From positions 1 to 64,000 of the forward strand of contig JBMOKJ010000008.1 of the NCBI GenBank assembly GCA_049315325.1: 64,000 nucleotides of DNA, read 5' to 3'. The notes beneath the pieces are model-generated. The model saw only the letters and a list, made by a program, of their open reading frames with translations, did no database searches and was not told where the DNA came from. Position 1 is the first letter of the stretch. Each line of letters begins with the position of its first letter. Below, piece by piece: positions 1 to 7,733 of this stretch. Made by a program: the position numbers and the translations under genes. The DNA comes from CAXXIC01 sp049315325 (GTDB taxonomy: Bacteria; Bacteroidota; Bacteroidia; Bacteroidales; UBA7332).

Positions 1-55
1 CCTATGACCCTCTGCTTGTAAGGCAGATGCTCTGAACCAGCTGAGCTATGATCCC
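1..55 (-). tRNA. tRNA-Val (TAC), partial at window edge
   Basis: Read on the minus strand, this stretch is identical over its 55 bases to the 5' part of the complete tRNA at 104-178. It includes the anticodon arm, whose loop reads CTTACAA, giving anticodon TAC (valine). The 3' part lies outside the window. It is the downstream copy of a tandem pair, 48 bases from the complete gene. Confidence 0.9.
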
Positions 56-103
56 AAAATGTGATTTATTTTGTGTCAGAATTAACTTCTGATTTGTAAT
101 AAG

Positions 104-178
104 TGGGACCAATAGGATTCGAACCTATGACCCTCTGCTTGTAAGGCAGATGCTCTGAACCAGCTGAGCTATGATCCC
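104..178 (-). tRNA. tRNA-Val (TAC)
   Basis: On the minus strand this folds as a standard cloverleaf of 75 bases. The acceptor stem is GGGATCA paired with TGGTCCC (one G-U), followed by discriminator A. The D arm is AGCTCAGCTGGTT, the anticodon loop CTTACAA (anticodon TAC, valine), and the T arm contains GGTTCGAATCC. CCA is not encoded. It is transcribed with the second copy at 1-55, from the promoter at 261-291. Confidence 0.96.
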
Positions 179-260
179 TTATTCTTTTGAACTATTTTTA
201 TGCTGCAGTATTTTGACTTTTTAAGTCAATCTCAATACCCGTGCTTTCTCAAAAGCGATG

Positions 261-291
261 CAAAGATAGGTCTTTTATGTAAAACTGCAAA
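261..291 (-). promoter_or_regulatory. Promoter for the tRNA-Val pair
   Basis: On the minus strand TTTG (291-288) is followed after 19 bases by TATCTTTG (268-261). This matches the Bacteroidetes primary sigma pattern of TTTG at -33 and TAnnTTTG at -7. It lies about 80 bases upstream of the complete tRNA and is divergent from purB. Confidence 0.72.
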
Positions 292-382
292 TGTTTGTTG
301 CTTTTTTTTGAGAAAAAGTTTAACGAAACTCGTTTATCCCGCAAATTAGCATTAAATTTGCACTCTCTTACAATATTATATA

Positions 383-1726
383 ATGAGGTTGAATTCACTT
401 ACTGCCATTTCACCCGTTGATGGGCGATACCGAGACAAAGCAGAAGCTTTAGATGTCTATTTTTCAGAGTACGCATTGATTCGTTACCGAGTATTAGTTG
501 AGGTTGAATATTTTATCGCTTTGTGCGAGATTCCATTGCCTGAACTTTCGACTGTGAAAGCCGAACAACTTGAAAAACTGCGATTAATCTGCACCGGTTT
601 TACGGAAGAAGATGCTCTTCACATCAAATCGATTGAAGCTGTTACCAATCACGATGTAAAGGCAGTCGAATACTTCATCAAAGAAAAATTCGATTTGATA
701 GGTCTCGAAGCTTACAAAGAGTTTATTCATTTTGGACTTACTTCGCAGGACATCAACAATACGTCTATTCCTGTCTCCATCAAAGAGGCACTGGATAATT
801 CATACTATCCTTATGTTGAAAAAATCATAGATGTACTCAAAGGCTACGCTGCCGATTGGAGTGACATCCCGATGTTGGCTAAAACTCACGGACAACCAGC
901 CTCTCCAACTCGTTTAGGAAAGGAAATTACGGTGTTTGTTTATCGCCTCGAGAAGCAGTTGGCAGAGGTGAAGCGGGTTCCCCTAAGTGGGAAATTCGGA
1001 GGAGCAACCGGTAATTTTAATGCGCACAAGATTGCTTATCCTGCTATTGATTGGAAAGCTTTTGGCGAGAAATTTCTTGGCGAAAAATTGGGTTTAGAGC
1101 GTGAAGAATACACTACTCAAATATCAAACTACGATAATTTGGCTTCTTTGTTCGACGCTATGAAGCGTGTAAATACCATTCTGATTGACTTGGATCGCGA
1201 TTTCTGGCAATATGTGTCGATGGAATATTTCAAGCAGAAAATTAAGGCTGGTGAAGTCGGTTCGTCGGCAATGCCACACAAAGTAAACCCTATTGACTTC
1301 GAAAATTCGGAAGGAAACTTAGGCATTGCGAATGCAATATTGGAACACCTATCGGCGAAACTCCCAATTTCGAGATTGCAACGTGACTTGACTGACTCTA
1401 CTGTTTTGAGAAACGTAGGAGTGCCCTTTGCTCATTCTATTATAGCATTCCAAAGCACGTTAAAAGGGTTGGGTAAACTGCTTATTAACGAGAAGGCATT
1501 GAGTGCAGATTTAGAGAACACCTGGAGCGTAGTAGCCGAAGGTATTCAAACGATACTACGTCGTGAAGGTTATCCACAACCGTATGAAGCGTTGAAAGGG
1601 TTGACCCGTACGAACGAAGCAATCAATGGAGAGTCTATCCATCGGTTTATCGACACATTGGCGGTTAACGATAACGTGAAAAAGGAGTTGAAAGCAATTA
1701 CTCCACATAATTATACAGGAATTTAA
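383..1726 (+). CDS. purB: Adenylosuccinate lyase
   Basis: This cytoplasmic enzyme of purine synthesis cleaves SAICAR to AICAR and adenylosuccinate to AMP, releasing fumarate. At 447 residues it is close to the long PurB form (E. coli about 456). The fumarase/aspartase signature GSSAMPHKVNP is at residues 293-303 and the substrate-binding KTHGQPASPT at 167-176. The N-terminal LTAISPVDGRYRDK is typical of this branch and fixes the start. A -7-like TAAATTTG lies at 353-360, without a clear -33 element. rluB and asnS follow on the same strand after 85- and 34-base gaps, so the three may be cotranscribed. Identification is by conserved motifs and is secure. Confidence 0.97.
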   Translation: MRLNSLTAISPVDGRYRDKAEALDVYFSEYALIRYRVLVEVEYFIALCEIPLPELSTVKAEQLEKLRLICTGFTEEDALHIKSIEAVTNHDVKAVEYFIKEKFDLIGLEAYKEFIHFGLTSQDINNTSIPVSIKEALDNSYYPYVEKIIDVLKGYAADWSDIPMLAKTHGQPASPTRLGKEITVFVYRLEKQLAEVKRVPLSGKFGGATGNFNAHKIAYPAIDWKAFGEKFLGEKLGLEREEYTTQISNYDNLASLFDAMKRVNTILIDLDRDFWQYVSMEYFKQKIKAGEVGSSAMPHKVNPIDFENSEGNLGIANAILEHLSAKLPISRLQRDLTDSTVLRNVGVPFAHSIIAFQSTLKGLGKLLINEKALSADLENTWSVVAEGIQTILRREGYPQPYEALKGLTRTNEAINGESIHRFIDTLAVNDNVKKELKAITPHNYTGI

Positions 1727-1811
1727 ATTTCACAAAATAAAAACGAAGGTCGCGTAGTTTTTCGACCTATTTTAAGCCGAGAGGCCTCAACTTAATTAAT
1801 TAAAAATTCAA

Positions 1812-3401
1812 ATGGCAACAGAAAGAGAAAACAAACGTCCAAGATTTACAATGTCCGCCAACACGAAAGGTGGCAGCCGCGATGGTAACAGTTTCGAGAA
1901 AAAAGATTCTAATTTCTCAAGTGGACGACCTTACGAAAAACGCGAAGGCGGATTCAACCGCGATAATAATGCCGGTGGTGATAGAAACGGAAATCGTTTT
2001 GGCCGTCCCGAAAGTGGTGGATTTAATCGCGATAACAACCGTCCTGAAAACGATGGAAACAGAAGTTTCGATCGTGGAAATGGTGGCGGATTCAACAGAA
2101 ATTCAGACAGACCAAATAGTTTTGAAAGAAGACCTTCAACTGGTGGCTTTAACCGTGAGGGTGGTTTTAATCGTGAAGGACAAGGCAATCGCGAAGGCGG
2201 ATTTAGTCGTCCATCGCGCGAAGGCGGAAGCTTCAACAGGGAAGGTGGCAGAAGTTTCGATCGTCCGAACAGCGGTGGTTTCAACCGCGAAAGTGGAAAC
2301 CGTGACGGAGGTCGTGGATTTGATAAGCCACGCAGATCGTTTGGTGGTGAAGGTCAAAGTAGTCGCGAAGGTGGCTTTAACCGTGAAGGACAAGGTAATC
2401 GTGAAGGCGGTTTCGGTCGCCCAACGCGTGAAGGCGGAAGCTTTAATCGCGAGGGTGGAAGAAGTTTTGATCGCCCTAACAACGGTGGTGGATTCAATCG
2501 CGAAGGTGGTCGTAATTTCGACAGACCAAATAGTGGTGGCGGTTTCAACCGAGAACGTTCTGGTGGTCAAGGTGGTTTCAACCGTGGTGGCGGTCGTCCG
2601 ACAGGCGATAGACCATTCCGTAAAGATTTTTCAAGCCGTCCATCGAGGCCAGTTGAATATCAGGATACCATTACCGATCCGAACGAACCGATTCGTTTGA
2701 ATAAATATTTGGCTAATGCTGGAACATGCTCACGACGTGAGGCGGATGAATACATACAAGCAGGTGTAGTAAAAGTAAATGGCGAAGTTGTATCTGAATT
2801 GGGTACAAAAGTGAGCCGATTCGATACTGTTTTGTTCCACGATCAGTTGGTGAAATTAGAGAGCAAAGTCTATGTATTACTCAATAAACCAAAAGATTGT
2901 GTAACAACAGCCGACGATCCGCAGGCACGATTGACTGTGATGGATTTGGTGAAAGGTGCTTGCAACGAGCGTATTTACCCAGTTGGTCGTTTGGATAAAA
3001 ATACCACTGGCGTGCTTCTTTTGACTAATGACGGTGATTTGGCTTCGAAATTGATGCATCCGAAATTTTCAAAAAAGAAGATTTATCACGTTTGGTTGGA
3101 TAGAGATATTCCAAAAGAGGATTTAGAAAAAATTGCTGAAGGAATAGAACTCGAAGATGGCGAAATTCATGCAGATGCGATTAGCTATGCTAATGAAGAA
3201 GATATGAATCAGGTTGGAATCGAAATTCACTCGGGTCGTAACCGCATAGTGCGTCGTATTTTCGAGCACTTAGGTTACAAAGTGTTCAAACTTGACCGTG
3301 TCTATTTTGCTGGATTAACTAAGAAGAATGTACAACGCGGACATTGGAGGTATTTGACTCAAGTAGAGGTAAATATGCTTCGTATGGGCGCTTTTGAATA
3401 A
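1812..3401 (+). CDS. rluB: 23S rRNA pseudouridine synthase (RluB/RsuA family) with long low-complexity N-terminus
   Basis: The C-terminal part is a complete RsuA/RluB-type pseudouridine synthase. An S4 RNA-binding domain spans about residues 293-340 (RLNKYLANAGTCSRREAD). The catalytic domain runs from about 353 to 520, with the catalytic Asp in GRLDKNTTG (392-400). By family it isomerises uridines in large-subunit rRNA, RluB being the likeliest specificity. Residues about 15-285 are low complexity, rich in Gly, Arg, Asn, Phe, Ser and Glu. They repeat units such as GGFNREGG and SFDRPNSGG, much like eukaryotic RGG regions, and are predicted disordered and RNA-binding (inference). The protein has 529 residues against about 250-290 for compact family members. 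A duplicated block lies at 2163-2278 and 2373-2488. It sits between purB and asnS. Confidence 0.93.
   Translation: MATERENKRPRFTMSANTKGGSRDGNSFEKKDSNFSSGRPYEKREGGFNRDNNAGGDRNGNRFGRPESGGFNRDNNRPENDGNRSFDRGNGGGFNRNSDRPNSFERRPSTGGFNREGGFNREGQGNREGGFSRPSREGGSFNREGGRSFDRPNSGGFNRESGNRDGGRGFDKPRRSFGGEGQSSREGGFNREGQGNREGGFGRPTREGGSFNREGGRSFDRPNNGGGFNREGGRNFDRPNSGGGFNRERSGGQGGFNRGGGRPTGDRPFRKDFSSRPSRPVEYQDTITDPNEPIRLNKYLANAGTCSRREADEYIQAGVVKVNGEVVSELGTKVSRFDTVLFHDQLVKLESKVYVLLNKPKDCVTTADDPQARLTVMDLVKGACNERIYPVGRLDKNTTGVLLLTNDGDLASKLMHPKFSKKKIYHVWLDRDIPKEDLEKIAEGIELEDGEIHADAISYANEEDMNQVGIEIHSGRNRIVRRIFEHLGYKVFKLDRVYFAGLTKKNVQRGHWRYLTQVEVNMLRMGAFE
2163..2488 (+). repeat. Duplicated 116-base block inside the low-complexity region of rluB
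   Basis: Bases 2163-2278 and 2373-2488 align without gaps at an offset of 210. Both encode a block beginning GGFNREGQGNREGGF and ending near SFDRPN. Many differences are third-codon changes (TTT/TTC, AAT/AAC, CGC/CGT), so the protein repeat is better conserved than the DNA. Shorter GGFNRE units flank both copies. Confidence 0.8.
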
Positions 3402-3435
3402 AAATAAGTTTTGACTTACGACATACACATCGTTT

Positions 3436-4830
3436 ATGGAATTAAAAAGAACAAAAATTGCGGAGGTATTGAAGCGCGAAGATTTCGGAGCGTTAGTAAA
3501 TGTAAAAGGGTGGGTGAGAACCCGCAGAGGTAGCAAGCAAGTTAACTTTATCGCTTTGAATGATGGTTCTACAATCAACAATGTGCAAATCGTTGTCGAT
3601 GTGGATCTTTTTGGAGAAGAAGCGCTGAAAACTATTTCTACTGGTGCTTGCATCAGTGTGAATGGTGAGTTGGTAGAGTCGCAAGGCAAAGGTCAACGAG
3701 CTGAAATACAAGCCAAAGAGATTGAAATTCTTGGTGAAGCTGATGCTACCACTTTTCCATTGCAAAAGAAAGGTCACACGTTAGAGTTTTTGCGTGAGAT
3801 TGCTCACCTTCGTCCACGTACAAATACGTTTGGTGCTGTGTTGCGTGTTCGTCACCATTTGGCCTACGCCATTCACAAATATTTCAACGATAGAGGTTAT
3901 TTCTACCTTCATACACCGATTATCACGGCATCTGATGCTGAAGGTGCTGGTGCTATGTTTCAGGTGACTACTCTTGATATGGATAAATTGCCACGCAATG
4001 CTGAAGGAAAAATTGATTATGATCAAGATTTCTTTGGTAAAAGTGCTAATTTGACGGTTTCGGGACAGCTCGAAGGCGAACTTGGAGCTATGGCATTAGG
4101 CTCTGTTTACACATTTGGGCCGACTTTTCGTGCAGAAAATTCGAATACTCCGCGACACTTGGCTGAGTTTTGGATGATTGAGCCAGAAGTTGCTTTCAAC
4201 GAGATTGGCGACAACATGGATTTGGCGGAAGATTTTCTCAAATACCTGATAACTTATGCATTAGAAAATTGTACTGATGATTTGGCGTTTCTCAATGAAA
4301 TGTACGACAAAGAGCTAGTTGATCGTTTGAAATTTGTAACAGAAAATGACTTTGTTCGTTTGCCATATACCGAAGGAGTAAAAATTCTCGAAGCAAGTGG
4401 TCACAAATTTGAATTCCCAGTATTTTGGGGAGCTGATTTGCAATCGGAACACGAACGTTATTTGGTAGAGAAACATTTCAAAAAACCGGTTATTCTGACA
4501 GATTATCCGAAAGACATCAAGGCTTTCTATATGAAACTCAATGATGATGGAAAAACGGTACGTGCTATGGACGTTCTTTTCCCGAAAATCGGAGAGATTA
4601 TCGGAGGTTCGCAACGTGAGGAAAATTACGAAAAACTATTTGAGCGCATGGAGCAAATGCACGTGCCAACAAAAGAGATGAGCTGGTATCTCGACACTCG
4701 CCGCTTTGGGTCGGCACCACATGCTGGCTTTGGTCTTGGTTTTGAGCGTTTGGTGCTGTTTGTTACGGGTATGACCAATATCCGCGACGTAATTCCTTTC
4801 CCTCGCACACCAAAGAATTGTGAATTCTAA
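3436..4830 (+). CDS. asnS: Asparaginyl-tRNA synthetase
   Basis: This class IIb aminoacyl-tRNA synthetase charges tRNA-Asn in the cytoplasm. The 464 residues begin with an OB-fold anticodon-binding domain (about 15-110, VKGWVRTRRGSKQVNFIAL). The catalytic domain carries motif 2 (TFRAENSNTPRHLAEFWMIE) and motif 3 (GFGLGFERLVLFVTGM) near the C-terminus. The run IIGGSQREENYEKL before motif 3 fits AsnS rather than AspS. The gene starts 34 bases after rluB, as in many Bacteroidales, and ends before a symmetrical terminator shared with the convergent porin gene. Confidence 0.97.
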   Translation: MELKRTKIAEVLKREDFGALVNVKGWVRTRRGSKQVNFIALNDGSTINNVQIVVDVDLFGEEALKTISTGACISVNGELVESQGKGQRAEIQAKEIEILGEADATTFPLQKKGHTLEFLREIAHLRPRTNTFGAVLRVRHHLAYAIHKYFNDRGYFYLHTPIITASDAEGAGAMFQVTTLDMDKLPRNAEGKIDYDQDFFGKSANLTVSGQLEGELGAMALGSVYTFGPTFRAENSNTPRHLAEFWMIEPEVAFNEIGDNMDLAEDFLKYLITYALENCTDDLAFLNEMYDKELVDRLKFVTENDFVRLPYTEGVKILEASGHKFEFPVFWGADLQSEHERYLVEKHFKKPVILTDYPKDIKAFYMKLNDDGKTVRAMDVLFPKIGEIIGGSQREENYEKLFERMEQMHVPTKEMSWYLDTRRFGSAPHAGFGLGFERLVLFVTGMTNIRDVIPFPRTPKNCEF

Positions 4831-4863
4831 TTGATTGCTATTTAAGCTATTGATATAAAAGAG

Positions 4864-4897
4864 GAAGAGCCAAAACAAATATTTGTTTTGGCTCTTC
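4864..4897. terminator. Bidirectional terminator between asnS and the porin gene
   Basis: A perfect 17-base inverted repeat without spacer (GAAGAGCC...GGCTCTTC) lies between two convergent genes. T-rich sequence follows it on the plus side. It can serve both strands. Confidence 0.85.
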
Positions 4898-4919
4898 TTT
4901 TTCTTCTTTTCGAATCGTA

Positions 4920-6242
4920 TCAGATTTCCAAATGTAATCTCACTGAAAATACATTGACAGGTCCTTGTCTGTCTTTGTTGTATCCCGGATTGAAAAGCAA
5001 CTGATAACTGCCTGTCAAATAGAGTTGGTTTTTGACTAATTCTGCGCTGTAGTAAGTCTCTGTGAGACATTCGTTTGCATAGCTTAGTTGACCATCTCCC
5101 AACATAAATCCTTTACCGCCAGCAGCTAAATAGTCGCGGTGAGGTTTTGATAAGCCCGAAATAACTTGAGCGATGCCAATGCGATCGTTTTTGCGTTTCC
5201 ATTTATCTCCACTAATTGAAAGGCCAGCGCTTAAGCTTCTGTCGATTTCAGTAAATGCCCACGTTTCGTTGTTGCCGTCGTTCCAACTTGCTCTAAAGAA
5301 GCAACCTGTATAGCTATTGAGCTGCTGTTCGGCATTCAGTGCAAATCCGTATTTGGTGCGACCCTTGGCGCGTGTCGATTCAATATCAGGATTTGTTGGA
5401 TTTTTAATTACACTTTCATTGTAGTTACCCATATTTGTGGTGGTGAAAAACGATAAAATTCGTATCGCTCCAGTATTTCCTTTGACGATATGTTTGTGAG
5501 TATATTCCAAAACATGGGAAGTCGAATTTGCAATATCCCAATTCATTTCGTTGGCATTGGCAGTCAAGGGAACCAAAGAGACCCCGTATCTCAATTCGTG
5601 TTTGGGTGACACATATTCTACAACTACACTTGGCGTATATCCTCTGGTGTTCGCGGGGTAATCGTAGGCACCAGTACTCATCAACCCCCAGCTCAAAAAT
5701 TGAGTTCTTGGGTCGTGGCTGTACTCGTTGCAGTCGAAGAAATCGGCGACGCTGATACGACCAACTGTAAGCCCAAGGTATTTGTCTGGAACATTTCCTC
5801 CTAGTTGATTGATATCTGTCTCAACGGTTGATTTTGAATCTGTTAAAGCAAATAGTTGGCGATAATACAATCGAGCGAGATATATTTTGGGTTGAGGATC
5901 GCCCACTCTAAATGTCTCTCCATTCGTAGACGCGGCAACGCCACATGCTTTGCTAAGCCCTGATCCACCAGCAATCTCGGGATTCAAATAGACACTTGCA
6001 CCTTTCCACAATCGAGCACCTAAATAGAGTGTTGACGTGAGTGACGTTTGATTCTCCTCATCAGTCGTAAGACTATTCTCATCGGAGTACTTTGCACTAA
6101 AACCTAACTTGTTTTGGTTGACAATAGTAGTTTGGGCATGTATCGTAAACTGTTCATCTTTAGCTATATCATTGTTTTGAGCAGAAAGAGATAAGCCTAA
6201 GAAAAGTAACGCTGGGAAAAATAACTTTTTAATCATAACCAT
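4920..6242 (-). CDS. Carbohydrate porin (OprB-like) outer membrane protein
   Basis: A 440-residue protein with a signal peptide (IKKLFFPALLFLGLSLSAQ). The mature start resembles OprB-type carbohydrate porins: FTIHAQTTIVNQNK followed by YSDENSL, LYLGARLWKGASVYLNPEI and the LNQLGG-like region before VGRISVADFFD. By family it forms a beta-barrel in the outer membrane that lets sugars or other small solutes diffuse. The final residues RLHLEI match a barrel end. ATG codons at 6242 and 6236 are both possible starts. It is divergent from an MFS transporter, and a joint uptake role is only a guess. The substrate is unknown. Confidence 0.78.
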   Translation of the reverse strand: MVMIKKLFFPALLFLGLSLSAQNNDIAKDEQFTIHAQTTIVNQNKLGFSAKYSDENSLTTDEENQTSLTSTLYLGARLWKGASVYLNPEIAGGSGLSKACGVAASTNGETFRVGDPQPKIYLARLYYRQLFALTDSKSTVETDINQLGGNVPDKYLGLTVGRISVADFFDCNEYSHDPRTQFLSWGLMSTGAYDYPANTRGYTPSVVVEYVSPKHELRYGVSLVPLTANANEMNWDIANSTSHVLEYTHKHIVKGNTGAIRILSFFTTTNMGNYNESVIKNPTNPDIESTRAKGRTKYGFALNAEQQLNSYTGCFFRASWNDGNNETWAFTEIDRSLSAGLSISGDKWKRKNDRIGIAQVISGLSKPHRDYLAAGGKGFMLGDGQLSYANECLTETYYSAELVKNQLYLTGSYQLLFNPGYNKDRQGPVNVFSVRLHLEI

Positions 6243-6388
6243 ATTTTTGAATGTTAATTATCAAAATTACACTGAATATTTGATTTCGGGATATATGATT
6301 GACTGTTTTTTTGTTTTCTGCCTATTTTTCCGTGAAATCCTTTCCGCGTTTATATGTATATTTGCATCAATCGAAAAATTAACTTATC

Positions 6389-7660
6389 GTGAAAATATCA
6401 ACTAATACCTGGAAGTGGGTTCCCTCTCTTTATTTTGCCGAAGGTTTGCCGTATGTCTCCGTGATGGTGATGGCAAGTGTAATGTACAAATTGATGGGAT
6501 TGTCGAATGAAGACATTACCTTTTATACTGCCTGGCTGGGCGTTCCGTGGATTATTAAGCCATTTTGGAGTCCGTTTGTTGATATTATCAAGACCAAACG
6601 TTGGTGGATTGTTACTATGCAACTCATCATTGGTGCTTGCTTTGCGGGCATCGCTTTGGCTATTCCAACTACCGTTTTCTTGAAAGCGACCTTAGCCTTA
6701 CTTTTTCTTCTAGCATTTAGTTCTGCCACACACGATATTGCTTGCGATGGTTTCTACATGTTGGCTTTAACCGAAAACAGACAGGCTTTTTTTGTCGGAA
6801 TCCGAAATACAGCTTACCGACTAGCTATGATTACGGGCTCGGGTTTGTTGGTCATGTTGGCTGGTTATTTGGCGAGATTCAATGGTGATGTGCATCAGGC
6901 ATGGAGCTGGATATTCTTTATTATGGCAGGTCTGTTTTTGGCGTTGTTTCTATATCATACGCTTTTTTTACCAAAACCTGATCAGGACTTTTTGCACACG
7001 AATACTTCTTTTAAATTTATAGCAAAAGAATTACAAACATCAATATTTGGCTACTTTCAGAAGAAACAGATTTTGGCTACATTGTTGTTTATTTTGCTCT
7101 ATCGCTTTTCCGAAAATCAGCTGAGTGTGTTGAGTAAACTGTTTATGCTCGATCCAATCAGCCAAGGCGGATTGGGTTTGAGTGCTGAGCAAGTTGGTCT
7201 TTTGCACGGAACTGTCGGCATTATTTCTTTGTTGTTGGGTGGTATTATTGGTGGAATGGCAATTTCTCAGAAAGGTCTCAAGTTTTGGCTTTGGCCGATG
7301 GCTGTTGCGTTGAGTGTCCCTCATTTGGCGTATGTCTATTTGGCTTATGCTTTGCCTACTAATTTTCTTGTCATTAACATCTGTGTAGCGATTGAGCAGT
7401 TTGGATTTGGCTTTGGTTTCACAGCGTTCATGGTTTATTTGATGTATTTTTCCGAAGGGAAATACAAGACGTCACATTATGCGATCAGCACAGGTATCAT
7501 GGCATTAGGTGTGTCATTGGCCAATTGGATAGGAGGTAAGTTAGAGAAGATACTTGGCTACGAACACTTCTTTTTGTGGGTGTTAGCATGCTCGATTTTT
7601 ACTTTTCTTGTTGTAGCATTCGTGAAAGTCGATGCTGAGTTTGGGAAGAAAACTAGTTAG
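6389..7660 (+). CDS. MFS transporter, AmpG-like
   Basis: A 423-residue integral membrane protein with about 12 hydrophobic segments. The N-terminus (WVPSLYFAEGLPYVSV) and the loop PFWSPFVDIIKTKRWWI resemble the AmpG / acetyl-CoA transporter branch of the major facilitator superfamily. An acidic motif follows in SSATHDIACDGFYML. AmpG carries anhydromuropeptides from periplasm to cytoplasm for wall recycling. That substrate is an inference here, since no recycling genes are adjacent. The gene stands alone, divergent from the porin, with TATATTTG at 6357-6364 as a possible -7 element. A generic sugar or drug MFS carrier is the alternative. Confidence 0.75.
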   Translation: MKISTNTWKWVPSLYFAEGLPYVSVMVMASVMYKLMGLSNEDITFYTAWLGVPWIIKPFWSPFVDIIKTKRWWIVTMQLIIGACFAGIALAIPTTVFLKATLALLFLLAFSSATHDIACDGFYMLALTENRQAFFVGIRNTAYRLAMITGSGLLVMLAGYLARFNGDVHQAWSWIFFIMAGLFLALFLYHTLFLPKPDQDFLHTNTSFKFIAKELQTSIFGYFQKKQILATLLFILLYRFSENQLSVLSKLFMLDPISQGGLGLSAEQVGLLHGTVGIISLLLGGIIGGMAISQKGLKFWLWPMAVALSVPHLAYVYLAYALPTNFLVINICVAIEQFGFGFGFTAFMVYLMYFSEGKYKTSHYAISTGIMALGVSLANWIGGKLEKILGYEHFFLWVLACSIFTFLVVAFVKVDAEFGKKTS

Positions 7661-7684
7661 CAGTAAGCTATAATATACAAAATG

Positions 7685-7711
7685 ACCTCTCCAATAGAAA
7701 ATTGAAGAGGT
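7685..7711. terminator. Probable terminator between convergent MFS and gcvP genes
   Basis: A stem of about ten pairs (CCTCTCCAAT with ATTGAAGAGG) lies in the 73-base gap between two convergent genes. One position is a mismatch in plus-strand RNA and a G-U pair in minus-strand RNA. TTGTTTT follows on the plus side. Confidence 0.5.
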
Positions 7712-7733
7712 TGTTTTGCGTTATAAAGATTTT

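Noticed and set aside
104..178. Reading the tRNA as threonine from a TGT in the plus-strand text
   Set aside because: The gene is on the minus strand, where the anticodon loop is CTTACAA and the anticodon TAC, which is valine.
1747..1768. Hairpin between purB and rluB as a terminator
   Set aside because: The stem is only about six pairs (AGGTCG with CGACCT) with a 10-base loop, and the genes look cotranscribed.
1870..2700. Long open frames in other frames and on the minus strand across the rluB low-complexity region
   Set aside because: They arise from the repetitive, stop-poor GGN/CGN/AAN codon pattern of the real gene. Their translations are low-complexity and match nothing recognisable.
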